Below are positions 35,474 to 44,871 of a stretch of DNA of 64,000 nt, in pieces (within the stretch, counting starts at the first letter, position 1; each line of letters starts with the position of its first letter). The position numbers and the translations under genes are program-made. Under the pieces are notes generated by a model. That model saw only the letters and a program-made list of their open reading frames with translations. It did not search any database and was not told the origin of the DNA. This DNA comes from an uncultured Collinsella sp. GTDB lineage: Bacteria; Actinomycetota; Coriobacteriia; Coriobacteriales; Coriobacteriaceae. The stretch lies in NCBI GenBank assembly GCA_900541025.1, contig UQIL01000003.1, positions 46,949-110,948 of the forward strand, written 5' to 3'.

Positions 35474-36304
35474 ATGGATCGTAGTAAGGTACCTGCCGTC
35501 CTGTCCATCGCGGGATCCGATTCCAGCGGTGGCGCCGGCATTCAGGCCGACATCAAGACCATCACGGCGCACCGCCTGTATGCCGAGACGGCCATCACCG
35601 CCATCACAGCGCAAAACACCCTGGGCGTTACCGCCGTGCAGGATATCTCGCCAGATATCGTAGCCGCGCAAATTGACGCCGTTTTTGACGATATCCGCCC
35701 CAGCGCCGTCAAGATCGGCATGGTTTCTTCTGTCGAGATTATCGAAGTCATCGCCGACCGCTTGAGCGCCTGGAACGCAACGAACGTGGTCGTCGACCCC
35801 GTCATGGTCGCCACCTCGGGCGCGCGGCTGATTGCCGAAGATGCCGCCGAGGCGCTCACCCGCCGCCTGTTCCCGCTAGCGACGGTTATCACGCCCAATA
35901 TTCCCGAGGCCATGGCACTGCTCGACTATGAGGTCGACTCCGAGCGCACGCAGCAAAATGCTGCCATGCTCCTCACCCGCCGCTTTGGTTGCGCATCCCT
36001 CGTTAAGGGTGGGCATCTTGTCAACGAGGCCAACGATGTACTGGCCGAACCCGCGCCACTCGATGACGAGGGCAACCATCTGGGAGATCCACTCACCACG
36101 TGGTTCCGCCACAAGCGCATCGAGACCGACAACACGCACGGCACCGGATGCACGCTCTCGTCCGCCATCGCCTGCGCGCTGGCTCAGGGCATGGATCTTG
36201 CCGACGCCGTCAACGCCGGCAAGGCCTACCTAACCGGCGCTCTGGCCGCCGGCTTTGACATGGGCAAAGGCTCCGGCCCCGTCAACCACATGTGGCAGTA
36301 CTGA
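35474..36304 (+). CDS. thiD: Hydroxymethylpyrimidine (phosphate) kinase ThiD
   Basis: A 276-residue PfkB/ribokinase-superfamily kinase phosphorylating HMP and HMP-P. Motifs are SIAGSDSSGGAGIQADIKT (residue 11), VVDPVMVATSG (about 105), LVKGGH (about 175) and the anion-hole DNTHGTGCTLSSAIA (about 218). ATG follows CAAGGGAGCGAAC. Continues the pathway from thiC 182 bp upstream; no second riboswitch is present. The gene borders the prophage. Confidence 0.95.
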   Translation: MDRSKVPAVLSIAGSDSSGGAGIQADIKTITAHRLYAETAITAITAQNTLGVTAVQDISPDIVAAQIDAVFDDIRPSAVKIGMVSSVEIIEVIADRLSAWNATNVVVDPVMVATSGARLIAEDAAEALTRRLFPLATVITPNIPEAMALLDYEVDSERTQQNAAMLLTRRFGCASLVKGGHLVNEANDVLAEPAPLDDEGNHLGDPLTTWFRHKRIETDNTHGTGCTLSSAIACALAQGMDLADAVNAGKAYLTGALAAGFDMGKGSGPVNHMWQY

Positions 36305-36347
36305 GACAGTTTGCCGCAGCTCGCTATTGATGCTGAGCAACAGGCAA

Positions 36348-36382
36348 AACACGCTGAACGTACCGCAACACGCTGACCGTAC
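36348..36382 (+). repeat. 19-bp-period direct repeat at the host-prophage boundary
   Basis: AACACGCTGAACGTAC and AACACGCTGACCGTAC lie 19 bp apart in the spacer between thiD and the prophage terminator. This could be an integrase or regulator site, or mark the left attachment region; the other end of the prophage is needed to decide. Confidence 0.4.
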
Positions 36383-36423
36383 TTAGGGTTTGGCGGCAAC
36401 TTAGGATATTCGAGGGATACGAG

Positions 36424-36460
36424 AAAGGGGCCGTGGCGACGAACCGCCACGGCCCCTTTT
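36424..36460. terminator. Bidirectional terminator at the prophage left end
   Basis: AAAGGGGCCGTGGCG and complement form a 15-bp stem around a 6-nt loop, with TTTT on the plus side and CTCGTATCC on the minus side after TTTCTC. It insulates host thiD from the late phage operon. Confidence 0.8.
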
Positions 36461-36464
36461 GCTG

Positions 36465-36566
36465 TTATCGCCCGCGGTCGCTCCCGCCCCAGATCAGGGC
36501 GAGCGCGACAACCGTGACGAAGCTGCCCAAAATCGCGCCGAGCGTCGCGCCCATGACGAAAGCCAT
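36465..36566 (-). CDS. 33-residue phage membrane protein (DUF3789-like)
   Basis: A tiny protein, MAFVMGATLGAILGSF..., with one hydrophobic helix and a short polar tail (GGSDRGR). It starts at a TAATG junction with the amidase stop, so translation is coupled. Similar tiny one-helix proteins are frequent beside phage lysis genes; role unknown, possibly a lysis accessory. Confidence 0.6.
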   Translation of the reverse strand: MAFVMGATLGAILGSFVTVVALALIWGGSDRGR

Positions 36567-37639
36567 TACCACGGCACCCCGTCGGTGACGCAGACTTGCA
36601 GACGGTCGAGCGGCTCACCGTAGAAACCGGCATAATCATCGCCGCCGTAGGTGGAGCCATCGTCGCACACGGTATCGAGCCACCCGGCGCGTGCGGTGGT
36701 CTGCGAGCGATACCATGCCTGCTTGTATTCCTCGCCGCTCGGCGTCACGTAGTACATGCGCACGCCGTCGATGGTATGACCGGCAATGCCAGCGCAGCCG
36801 TTTACGGTGTCGTTGCGGTCGCCCTTGGCGACCCAGTCGAGCCAGCCGTCCTCGACGGTGTGGACCTGATACTTGAGCGTACCGCGATCAACTCGGGCGC
36901 AAAGGAGGTCATGCTGTCGGCACGGGTAGCCCGCGAAGCCGTCGTCGCCGGCACCGAAGTCAGTCACCTCGTCCAGCCAGCCGCCACCCTTAAGGTGCAG
37001 CGAGTAGTGTACGGGAACACGGGCGCCAGTGGAGCGAGGGAAACCGCCCGGCGCGCCCTGCGACGCCGAAGGCGCAGCGGGGGTCGCCGCGGGCTGCACA
37101 GTCGGCGCGGACGGCTGCGTGCCGCCGACCATCGCGTCGTACCACTCGACGGCGCGCTGCATGTAGTGGTCGCGCTGCGAGCCAGCCAGCTCGCCGGGGC
37201 AGGCCGTGGACGACCAGTGCTTGTGCGGGAACACGTTCACCATCCATGCCGGGCGGCCCAGCCCGTAGTACAGGCACAGCGCCGCCACGAGGTGCGCACC
37301 GCTCTCGATAGCGGCCTCGTGAACCGTCCACGGGCCGCGCGCGCTGTTGGCGTGTTCGATGCTGATGGTCGTGTCGTTGCCGCCGCCCGTGCCGATGCCG
37401 TCGCCGCAAGCGTAGGCGCGGTCGGTGTCGTTGACGTGCTGCACGATGTAGCCGTTGCGGTCGACCGAGTAGTGGGCAGAGCAGCCGTTGGCGCCCCAGA
37501 TGCCGTTGCACTGGCCGGCGTTGAGGTCGCCCGCCATGTGGTGGATCGTGACGCCCTTGATGCCGAACGGACGGCCCGCCGAGAAGTTGCGCCCCAGAAG
37601 CTTGTACTCGTCCGGCTGGACGTTTGCGAAGTCTGCCAT
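36566..37639 (-). CDS. Phage endolysin: N-acetylmuramoyl-L-alanine amidase with ChW-like repeats
   Basis: A 357-residue lysin. The N-terminal Amidase_2/PGRP domain (about 1-170) shows the zinc residues in VTIHHMAGD and KHWSSTACPG, with SIEHAN between. A Pro/Ala-rich linker (about 175-215) leads to a wall-binding part with three GGWLDEV / DGWLDWV / AGWLDTV units, resembling clostridial hydrophobic (ChW) repeats. ATG at 37639 is at a TAATG junction with the holin. It would cut the stem peptide from peptidoglycan at the end of the lytic cycle. Confidence 0.9.
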   Translation of the reverse strand: MADFANVQPDEYKLLGRNFSAGRPFGIKGVTIHHMAGDLNAGQCNGIWGANGCSAHYSVDRNGYIVQHVNDTDRAYACGDGIGTGGGNDTTISIEHANSARGPWTVHEAAIESGAHLVAALCLYYGLGRPAWMVNVFPHKHWSSTACPGELAGSQRDHYMQRAVEWYDAMVGGTQPSAPTVQPAATPAAPSASQGAPGGFPRSTGARVPVHYSLHLKGGGWLDEVTDFGAGDDGFAGYPCRQHDLLCARVDRGTLKYQVHTVEDGWLDWVAKGDRNDTVNGCAGIAGHTIDGVRMYYVTPSGEEYKQAWYRSQTTARAGWLDTVCDDGSTYGGDDYAGFYGEPLDRLQVCVTDGVPW

Positions 37640-37944
37640 TAGTCCTCCTTGATGTCGCCGAGCGCCAGCAGGGCGTCCAGCCATTTGTCCGTGATGCCGA
37701 CCGATTTGAAGGCCGCGTAGGCCACCTGCACGCCGCCGACACACGCGAAGATGGACGTCACCCACGCCGAGGGATCGGTGGGCACGCCTCCCGCCATGGC
37801 CGTGAGGGCGCCGCACCCCGCCGAGACGGCGATGGCCGTCCAGCGGGCGACGTTGCCCGTCATGGCCTTGGTCTTGATGGCCTGCACGATGTAGGGCACC
37901 ACGAGCACCGTGGCGACCGTGAGGCCGGCCTGGATCATAGTCAT
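37639..37944 (-). CDS. Putative holin
   Basis: A 101-residue protein with two or three hydrophobic segments (about 5-23, 35-55, 60-80) and a charged C terminus (DKWLDALLALGDIKED). Size, topology and position directly upstream of the amidase, with a 1-nt overlap, fit a phage holin that opens the membrane for the lysin. Family not named with confidence. Confidence 0.7.
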   Translation of the reverse strand: MTMIQAGLTVATVLVVPYIVQAIKTKAMTGNVARWTAIAVSAGCGALTAMAGGVPTDPSAWVTSIFACVGGVQVAYAAFKSVGITDKWLDALLALGDIKED

Positions 37945-37954
37945 TCGATTGCTC

Positions 37955-38368
37955 CTATCTTCCCGTTTCCTTGTCGTAGAGCAGGTCCACCCTGTCGCGG
38001 ATGTGGCTCACCTGCTCCGCCATGCCCTGGCTTCGTGCCTGACTGTGCACGAGGTCGTTGTGGAGCACGTCGTTGGAGGCCACCACGGACTCCATCAACG
38101 TCTTCATGGCCTCCATCAGTGAGTTCGAGCGTTCCATCTGCGCGGCGATGCGGCCCTCCATCTGCGATCTCTCACGGTCGCGCTGCGCCCGCTCGTCCAC
38201 CTCGGCCTGCTTACGCTCCTCGCGCTTGAGGTCGAGCTCGCCCTTCCGTTGGTTTTGGCGTTTGTACTCCTCCAGAAATTGTTTTCCGAAGTAAAACGCA
38301 ACGAGCGTCAGGAGCACGCCGCCAAGCCAAGCCGGTCCGTACGGCGCAAAGAGCTTGAGTACCTCCAT
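37955..38368 (-). CDS. Membrane-anchored coiled-coil phage protein (lysis cassette)
   Basis: A 137-residue protein with one N-terminal helix (about 11-28, AWLGGVLLTLVAFYFG) and a long charged coiled coil (about 30-95) ending in a short tail. ATG at 38368 follows GGAAGGAGGCCAG. Comparable proteins next to holins have been called holin-like or spanin-like, but no specific family is certain. Confidence 0.6.
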   Translation of the reverse strand: MEVLKLFAPYGPAWLGGVLLTLVAFYFGKQFLEEYKRQNQRKGELDLKREERKQAEVDERAQRDRERSQMEGRIAAQMERSNSLMEAMKTLMESVVASNDVLHNDLVHSQARSQGMAEQVSHIRDRVDLLYDKETGR

Positions 38369-38447
38369 CTGGCCTCCTTCCCGTTCTGCAGTGCGGTGGG
38401 GCCCCATTCACCGCCACACTGCATGTTCAGGCCTCCGTAACGCCAGC

Positions 38448-38705
38448 CTACACCGCCGCCATCGTGCCGACGCACACGGCCAGCGGGCCCTGCGACAGGA
38501 TCACGGCGCGGTCGGTGATGATGCACCCCGTGCAGGAGCGCACCATCGGGACCGTCACCACTGCGCCGTGCAGCATCACGTCGAGCGCCGTGTCGTGGAC
38601 GCCCACGACCGTGCCGAACTCCATCGTCAGCCGCTTGCCGCCCGACGGCATCGCCGCCGCCAGCCGCGCCGCCGCGCCCTTGATCTCGGCTGCCGAATCG
38701 CTCAT
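38448..38705 (-). CDS. Small beta-barrel-like tail-tip protein
   Basis: An 85-residue protein with alternating beta segments (MEFGTVVGVHD, LDVMLHGAVVTVPM, DRAVILSQGPLAVCVGTM) reminiscent of the OB-fold domain found in phage spike/hub proteins. Start overlaps the upstream gene's stop (ATGA). Likely a tail-tip component; identity not established. Confidence 0.5.
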   Translation of the reverse strand: MSDSAAEIKGAAARLAAAMPSGGKRLTMEFGTVVGVHDTALDVMLHGAVVTVPMVRSCTGCIITDRAVILSQGPLAVCVGTMAAV

Positions 38706-40267
38706 CGCTCGTACCTCCTCGCCGTGTGCTTTATGACGCAGCCGGCGTCGAGCGTCAGCGTCTGCTTCTGGATTGCCAGCTTGCCGACAACCCCGCCGGT
38801 CCTGTAGTTCATCGCCACCGCCATGCACGGCTCGACGGGCTTGTAGACGCTCCTGAACTCGTCTGTGCGCGTCACGGCGCGCTCGGTGGCGAGCAGCTCC
38901 GCCGCCTTGCGGTCCGCCGCCGCCTGCATGGCGTCCTGGGGCCAAGGCGTGGCGTTGCCTCCCTCCTCGACCTTGTCGGCGACGAAGATGGCCTCGCCGC
39001 CGTCGATGTAGCAGTAGCCCCAGCTGACCTTGCTGTGGTTCTCCGTGGCGTGGTAGGTGTAGCTGACCTTCTGCCACTCGCCAGTCATGGTGAACCCCTT
39101 GGTCACCGGGCCAAGCGCCCTCTCCTGATCCCAGAAAGACTGTATGATGCCCGTCGCGCCCTTAGTGCCCTTGACCCACACACTCTGCGTGTAGTCCGTA
39201 TCCTTCTTGACGCTCGGCCCCTCGTCCTGGCAGAAGCCGACGCGCCCGCCACTCGAGACGACCTTGATGCCGAAAAGCACGCCCACCTGCGGCGAGTCGG
39301 AGACGTAGACGGTCTGGATGCTGCCGTGCGAATCGCTCTGTCTGAAGCTCTTATCCAACTTCTTGCCGGTGCCGATGAGGGCGTTGGCGGCGCCCTCGAC
39401 AAGGTTGGCGTCCTCGGTATCCACGCCCGGCAGGCTGTCGTAGCTGTAGCTCTTGACGATTCGACGACCGACCGAGACGGTCGAGAGGTCTGAATCGGGC
39501 GAGTCGTCCACCGCCGTGCCTCGCACCGATGCGTCCTGCGTGCTGAAGTCCACGTGCACGACGTTGCAGACCTCGGCGCGGTTAGTCGATTCGGTCATGT
39601 CCGACATGAAGCGCGCATCCCTGCCCTCGGTGAACTCCGCCGAGATGGGCATGTCGGCAGGCTCGACGTAGCGCCTGTAGATCACGTTGCCCATCCGGTC
39701 GGTCGCCGGCGAGCGGAACCCGGCCGCCTTGAGGAGCAGGTCCACCGCGTCCAGCTTGTTCTTAGCGTCGTTGTCCCTGCCCACGCCGAAAACCAAGGTG
39801 CTGCCCAGAAGGAGGCTGCTAGGGTCGGCGTAGACGGTGAGGCCGACCGATTCGGCTATCTTGACGGCCTCATCAACCAGATTGCTGCCAGCAACGATCA
39901 CGTACGGCCCGTCGAAGTCGTCGTCTTTGAGCCGCTTCAGGAGGCCGTAGGCATTGATCTGTCCCTCGCGGTAGGCGCCGTCAATGTCCACCGAGTCCAC
40001 CACGGGCATGAACGTGCCGAGGCACTCGCGCCTCTCGCTGCCGTCCGAGAAGGAGGCGTTGAGGTACACGCGCAGAAAGTCGTTGCCGACGTCGAACTTG
40101 TCGGCGAAGTCCAGGGACGCAGTCTCGTAGAGTGCCGTGTTCGCGTTGCGCTCGATGGAGCCGCCGTTCTCGATGTCGCGCACGAAGTCGACTTCGAGCC
40201 CCGTCTCGCGCGAGACGCGCACGAAGTCGTAGGAGGCGTCGAACGGCCTCGTCCAGCTATCAGTCAT
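38702..40267 (-). CDS. Tail-associated baseplate/hub-like protein
   Basis: A 521-residue structural protein. The N-terminal 200 residues (MTDSWTRPFDASYDFVRVS...) look like siphophage hub proteins that follow the distal tail protein. A beta-sandwich insertion at about 290-430 (GFTMTGEWQKVSYTYHATEN) resembles a carbohydrate-binding module. Stop overlaps the next gene by 4 nt. Possible role: host-surface binding and hub of the tail tip. Confidence 0.6.
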   Translation of the reverse strand: MTDSWTRPFDASYDFVRVSRETGLEVDFVRDIENGGSIERNANTALYETASLDFADKFDVGNDFLRVYLNASFSDGSERRECLGTFMPVVDSVDIDGAYREGQINAYGLLKRLKDDDFDGPYVIVAGSNLVDEAVKIAESVGLTVYADPSSLLLGSTLVFGVGRDNDAKNKLDAVDLLLKAAGFRSPATDRMGNVIYRRYVEPADMPISAEFTEGRDARFMSDMTESTNRAEVCNVVHVDFSTQDASVRGTAVDDSPDSDLSTVSVGRRIVKSYSYDSLPGVDTEDANLVEGAANALIGTGKKLDKSFRQSDSHGSIQTVYVSDSPQVGVLFGIKVVSSGGRVGFCQDEGPSVKKDTDYTQSVWVKGTKGATGIIQSFWDQERALGPVTKGFTMTGEWQKVSYTYHATENHSKVSWGYCYIDGGEAIFVADKVEEGGNATPWPQDAMQAAADRKAAELLATERAVTRTDEFRSVYKPVEPCMAVAMNYRTGGVVGKLAIQKQTLTLDAGCVIKHTARRYER

Positions 40268-42446
40268 TAGCGGGCTCCTCCCACATCTCCCACGTCGGGT
40301 CGCACGAGGCCACCCACGCGCCGTCGGAACGCTTCACGCTACAGCTGAGGCGGGCGCGGAACCGCTCGCCGTATAGATCGCGCACCCAGAAGCGTCCCGC
40401 CATGTTCATGACCTCGAGGAATGACTTGTAGTCCTCCTCATCGAGCAGCAGGAAGTCCATGCTGTCCTTGACGTCCCGTTCGTTGATGCCGTACGAGACG
40501 GGCAACCCTTCCCCGCCGTCGGCAAAGTGCAGCATCTTGTACCCGTGCGTCACCTTGCGGCTCGAGCCCTTCTTGAGATAGCGCCCGAGCCACGTCCTCT
40601 CAGCGCCGGCCCCCCAGTTGAGAGCCACCGCGCGGCTCGCCACGGTCGTCTTGACCCTCGTCGCCGTGCTCACGCCCGTCGCGGCGTAGGCGACCGCGAC
40701 GTACTCGAACTCGCTGTTGAGCGGAGGCAGCGGGTCGCTCGCGCCCTCGCCCGCCGCAAGGTGAGAGCCGAGCTGCAGGGTCGAGCCGTCGGGCAGGACG
40801 CGCGACACGGTGAAGTGGGACGTCTCGGGCGTGTCGTCGCTGTCGGCCTTGCCTGGGAATACCGACAGCTGGCATCCCAGCCTCTCGTCGACGAAGATGT
40901 TTAGCGACGGTTTGGCTGGCGGTGCCCAGTCGGTCCGGAAAGTTCTCGAGACGGTGACCGATAGCGACGATCCGGCCGTGACCGTGAGCATGACCCTGTA
41001 CGGCGTGAAGTTGACGAAGGCGTGTTGCGCGTAGCCCAGGCGGAAGGAGCGCGCGTCCTTGTCCACAGCCCCGCTCCACAGAAGGTTGCCCCTGATGTCG
41101 CATAAAGACAGGTACTGTCGGCTGACGCCCGTCTCGTCGGCCACCTTCCACGTGAAGGTATGCGGCACCGCTCGCAAGGTTGCCCCGTCCGCAGCCGGGT
41201 CGGTGAAGAATGCCTGAGGCGCGTCCGCCACGGTATATGCCGCCGCGCTCGACCATGCGCCCCAGTCCTCGTCGAGGCCCTTGGTGCGCACGCGCACGGT
41301 GTACATGCCCTTGGCATCCGTCGGCAACTTCAGGCTCGTAGCCGAGCCCTCGACCGTCGTGGCAGTGGTGCCCGCAGGTGTCGTGATCTGCACCTCAGCG
41401 GAGGCCTGCGCCGAGCCGTCCGGATGGTTGGGCACCCATTCGAGTGTCGCGGTCGAACCCGTGGCGTAAGCCGCCCTGACGCCCCTGATGGACGGTGCGA
41501 GCGGCGGGCATATAGTCGTGACCTCGTTTGACTCGGTCCACGGTCCCTTGAGGCCGCTCTTGACCGCGCGGGCGCGGTAGCGCACCGTACCCGCCGGTGC
41601 CTCCTCGTCCTCCCAAGAGGCGTTTACGTCCGCATCGACCCACGTCTTGCGCCCGTCGGTCGTGAGCTGGAACTCCCAGCTGTCGACGAAGGCCGGCGCG
41701 TCGTGCCCCCTGAGCACGACCTTCGCCGCCTCCGCCTTGACTGCCTCGAGCATGCCGAGCGCCGTCGGCGTGGTGTAGATCGCCGGCGCGCTCACGCCGT
41801 AGTCCGATGTGCCGCCGGGGCCCGTCGCCTTGGCCGAGAAGATGTACATGCAGCCCGGCTCGAGGCCGTTGTAGGTGTGGCTCGTGGTGTCCCAGCTAAC
41901 GGTGCCGACGTCGGTGAACTTCCCCGGGCCGTTCTTCACCACGCCGACGGTCACGGTCGTCCAAGGGTAGTCGCCGTTCATACCCGTGTAGTCGACGTCC
42001 CAGCTGACCTTCGCGCTGGTGTCGCTCAGGCGCTCCGCCCTGATGTTCTTCGGCGTGTGCGGCGTGTGGTAGGCGCGGCACGGGACCGTGACGGTGTTTG
42101 ATGCGTTGGACGTTCCGTTGCCGAAGCCGCCCGTGACGTTAATCTGGCCAGTGAAGGTGTGGTTGTAGGCGTCGCCGTTGCCGCGCGCGAGCACGACGTC
42201 GCGCGACGTGCACTGCACCCATACCCAGCCGGAGTTGTTCGTCGAGTAGACCGAGCCGTTCCACGAGCCGCCCGCCGACGAGCTGCCGTTTGCGTAGCAG
42301 TCGATGGCGTAGCGCGTGCCGTAGCCGTGCGTGACGCGGTAGGTCACGGTGGTGTCCGTGCGCCCGACCTCAGCAACGTCCACGTACGCGCACCAGCAGT
42401 ACTTGCGATAGCCGCTTCCGCCTTGAACCAAGTTTCCCTGCGCCAT
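40260..42446 (-). CDS. Large tail protein with fibronectin III-type repeats
   Basis: A 728-residue protein. After a beta-rich N terminus (about 1-125) there are about four FN3-like modules (about 130-225, 225-310, 315-405, 410-600), recognisable by PKNIRAERLSDTSAKVSWDV, EAVKAEAAKVVL and PSIRGVRAAYATGSTATLEW. The C-terminal region (KMLHFADGGEGLPVSYG) resembles distal tail proteins. Overlaps the hub gene by 8 nt. Likely tail-tip or fibre with surface-binding FN3 modules. Confidence 0.65.
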   Translation of the reverse strand: MAQGNLVQGGSGYRKYCWCAYVDVAEVGRTDTTVTYRVTHGYGTRYAIDCYANGSSSAGGSWNGSVYSTNNSGWVWVQCTSRDVVLARGNGDAYNHTFTGQINVTGGFGNGTSNASNTVTVPCRAYHTPHTPKNIRAERLSDTSAKVSWDVDYTGMNGDYPWTTVTVGVVKNGPGKFTDVGTVSWDTTSHTYNGLEPGCMYIFSAKATGPGGTSDYGVSAPAIYTTPTALGMLEAVKAEAAKVVLRGHDAPAFVDSWEFQLTTDGRKTWVDADVNASWEDEEAPAGTVRYRARAVKSGLKGPWTESNEVTTICPPLAPSIRGVRAAYATGSTATLEWVPNHPDGSAQASAEVQITTPAGTTATTVEGSATSLKLPTDAKGMYTVRVRTKGLDEDWGAWSSAAAYTVADAPQAFFTDPAADGATLRAVPHTFTWKVADETGVSRQYLSLCDIRGNLLWSGAVDKDARSFRLGYAQHAFVNFTPYRVMLTVTAGSSLSVTVSRTFRTDWAPPAKPSLNIFVDERLGCQLSVFPGKADSDDTPETSHFTVSRVLPDGSTLQLGSHLAAGEGASDPLPPLNSEFEYVAVAYAATGVSTATRVKTTVASRAVALNWGAGAERTWLGRYLKKGSSRKVTHGYKMLHFADGGEGLPVSYGINERDVKDSMDFLLLDEEDYKSFLEVMNMAGRFWVRDLYGERFRARLSCSVKRSDGAWVASCDPTWEMWEEPAND

Positions 42447-42447
42447 C

Positions 42448-44871
42448 CTACGCGACCCCCATCGCCATGCTCTGCTCCACCGCCGCGACGAAGCTCCTGA
42501 AGGCAGAGGCCACGCGCCCGTCGACGCCCAGCAGGTCGCCGTCGAGGTAGAGGTTGTAAACGTTGCCGCCGCCCGCGAAGCCCGCGGCTTCGTTGGCGGT
42601 CGCCCCGTATGCTCCGCCGCCGGTAACGCTCACACCGAACACGGCGGCCTTCTCGACGTTGCGCACCGCCGACCTCATGGACTTCACGGGCTCGTCAGCC
42701 GTGTCGTCGATGCCGAGGGCCGCGCCCTCCATGACGTAGCCGAAAATCTTGCGGAACACGCGCGAGGGCGAGTGGATTCCGAGCAGGTTCTTGGCCGCTT
42801 CGATGGCGCCGCCCACCACGCCGGTAATCTTGCTCACGACCACGCCGGCCGCACCGCTGATTCCGTTTGCGATGCCCTGCACGATCTGCGAGCCGATGGA
42901 CGCCACGCGACCGGTGATTGAGGACAGGGCACTCATAATCGCGCTACCGATGTTTGCGGCGGCCGAGGTCACGAAGCCGACCGCGCCGCGGATGGCGGAG
43001 CCCAGGCTGCTGATTCCGTTGCGTCCGATGCTCGCCAGGGTGGACGGCAGGTTCTGGATCGCGCCGCGGATGGCGGACACGATGTTGGCACCGCACGTGC
43101 TGACGAAGCCGGCCATACCGGTGATGCCGTTGCCCAGGAACGTGATGGCGTTCCTGCCGAGGCTCAGCCAGTCGAGCGCCGACCACGCCGAGACGAAGGC
43201 TGAGAAGATGGCCGGGATGTTGGCTATGAGCGTCGGTATCGCCTGCACGATGCCAAGCGCCAGCGTTACGATTGCCTGGATGCCGGCACCGAGCAGCGTC
43301 GGCGCGTTGTCGTTGATCGCGTTGGCGAGGTTCTGCACGATGACCGGTGCCTGCTCGATGAGCGTCGGCAGGCTGTCAGCTATGCCCTGCGCCAAGCCGA
43401 CGATGAGGTTCGCCGCGCCCTCGGCAAGCACGCCCGCGTTCTCGGCTATGGACTCTGAGAGGCCGGTGAGAATCTGCAGGCCGCTCTCCATGATGGAGGG
43501 AAGGTTCTCGGACAGGTACCCGCCGAGCGACGTCATGAGCGACGCCGCCGTCTCGGAGAGGAACGACAGCCCCATCTCGATTCCCTCGGCGAGCCTGGGA
43601 ACGACCTCGCCGCCCACGTCGGCGAAGCCCTCGGCGATGCCGGGCAGCGATGAGGTGATGTTCTCCTGCAGCGTGGAAAGGTCGCCCTCGAGCAGCGTCA
43701 GGCCGTAGACCATGGCGAGGTGCAGAGACTCGAGCGGGTTGTCACCAACCGACCAGATCTCGCCAAGGCCCTTGAAGCGCTCGCCGATCTCGTCCACGCC
43801 GTCAGACACGGCGGAGAGGATGTCGCCCATGGGCCCGGGCACGGCTGCCGCTGCGCTGTCGAGCGCCTGCGTGAAAATGTCGACGAACGCCTGGCCGAGC
43901 ACGGGACCGACCGACGTGACAAGGCTCGGCAGCTGCGACAGCGCCGTGCCGACGATGGTCGCAACGCGCGGGATGACGTTCGAAGCCGCCGTCTCGACCG
44001 ACTCGACCAGCTCCTCGGTGAGCTTGCCCATATCGGCGTCGTCCTTGCCCAGCTCGGTCAGCCAGTTTTCCCAGGCGGCCTTCGCCATGTTGCAGGAGCC
44101 CTCGATGGTCGTCGCGGCCTCGCGCGAGGTCGTGCCGGCGATCTGCATCTGCTCTTGCATCGTATGGATGGCGAGCACGATGTTGTCGAATGAGAGACTC
44201 GACTCGTCCACGGCGGAGTTGACGGCGTGCGCGTCCTTGATGAGGCGCTGCATCTCCTCCTTGGTGCCGCCATAGCCCAACTTGAGGTTATCCAACATCG
44301 TGTAATTTTGTTTCGCAAAGCCCTGGTACGCGTTCTGGAGGTCCTCCATCGCCGTGCCGAAGGTGTTGGCGTTGTCGCTCATGTCGACCATTGCCGTGTT
44401 GGCATACTTCGCGGCCTTTACCGTGTCGCCGCCCAGTGAGGAAACGAGCGCTGCCGAGAAGCCGGTCACCTGCTCCATGTACCGGTTGGCGCTCAGGCCG
44501 GCCGTTATGTAGGCGCGGTCGGCGTTGGCCAGCACCGTCGTCTGGGCCTGCTCGAGCTGCTCCCACTTCCCGGAGCACTGCTCGACAGTCTGGCCGGTCA
44601 TGGCGGCGTAATCCTCGAGGGACTTACCCATGTTGCCGAATATCTTCTGGATGCCGCCGACGTTCTGCTCGTATGCGGCGTATGCGTTCATGCTCATGCC
44701 CGTGACGGCAGCGACGCCAGCCCCCACGGCGGCGACGCCCACGCCTACCGCCTTGGCAACGGTCGCTCCGGCCTTGCCGAGCGTGCCCACGACCTTCGAG
44801 GCCACGCCCTCGGCCTTGCCGCTGGCCTCGTCCTTGAGGCCGACCTTAATCATCAGGTCGAGAAGGTTCAC
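42448..44871 (-). CDS. Phage tail tape measure protein
   Basis: An 807-residue tape measure. The N terminus contains a hydrophobic stretch (KAVGVGVAAVGAGVAAVTG) and an NVGGIQKIFG segment typical of siphophage TMPs; the middle is long and helical; the C-terminal half alternates hydrophobic helices (IVTLALGIVQAIPTLIANIP) and ends with the GIHSPSRVFRKIFGYVMEG box seen in many TMPs. GTG start at 44871, 1 nt after the chaperone stop. Length predicts a tail of roughly 120 nm, using about 0.15 nm per residue. Confidence 0.92.
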   Translation of the reverse strand: MNLLDLMIKVGLKDEASGKAEGVASKVVGTLGKAGATVAKAVGVGVAAVGAGVAAVTGMSMNAYAAYEQNVGGIQKIFGNMGKSLEDYAAMTGQTVEQCSGKWEQLEQAQTTVLANADRAYITAGLSANRYMEQVTGFSAALVSSLGGDTVKAAKYANTAMVDMSDNANTFGTAMEDLQNAYQGFAKQNYTMLDNLKLGYGGTKEEMQRLIKDAHAVNSAVDESSLSFDNIVLAIHTMQEQMQIAGTTSREAATTIEGSCNMAKAAWENWLTELGKDDADMGKLTEELVESVETAASNVIPRVATIVGTALSQLPSLVTSVGPVLGQAFVDIFTQALDSAAAAVPGPMGDILSAVSDGVDEIGERFKGLGEIWSVGDNPLESLHLAMVYGLTLLEGDLSTLQENITSSLPGIAEGFADVGGEVVPRLAEGIEMGLSFLSETAASLMTSLGGYLSENLPSIMESGLQILTGLSESIAENAGVLAEGAANLIVGLAQGIADSLPTLIEQAPVIVQNLANAINDNAPTLLGAGIQAIVTLALGIVQAIPTLIANIPAIFSAFVSAWSALDWLSLGRNAITFLGNGITGMAGFVSTCGANIVSAIRGAIQNLPSTLASIGRNGISSLGSAIRGAVGFVTSAAANIGSAIMSALSSITGRVASIGSQIVQGIANGISGAAGVVVSKITGVVGGAIEAAKNLLGIHSPSRVFRKIFGYVMEGAALGIDDTADEPVKSMRSAVRNVEKAAVFGVSVTGGGAYGATANEAAGFAGGGNVYNLYLDGDLLGVDGRVASAFRSFVAAVEQSMAMGVA

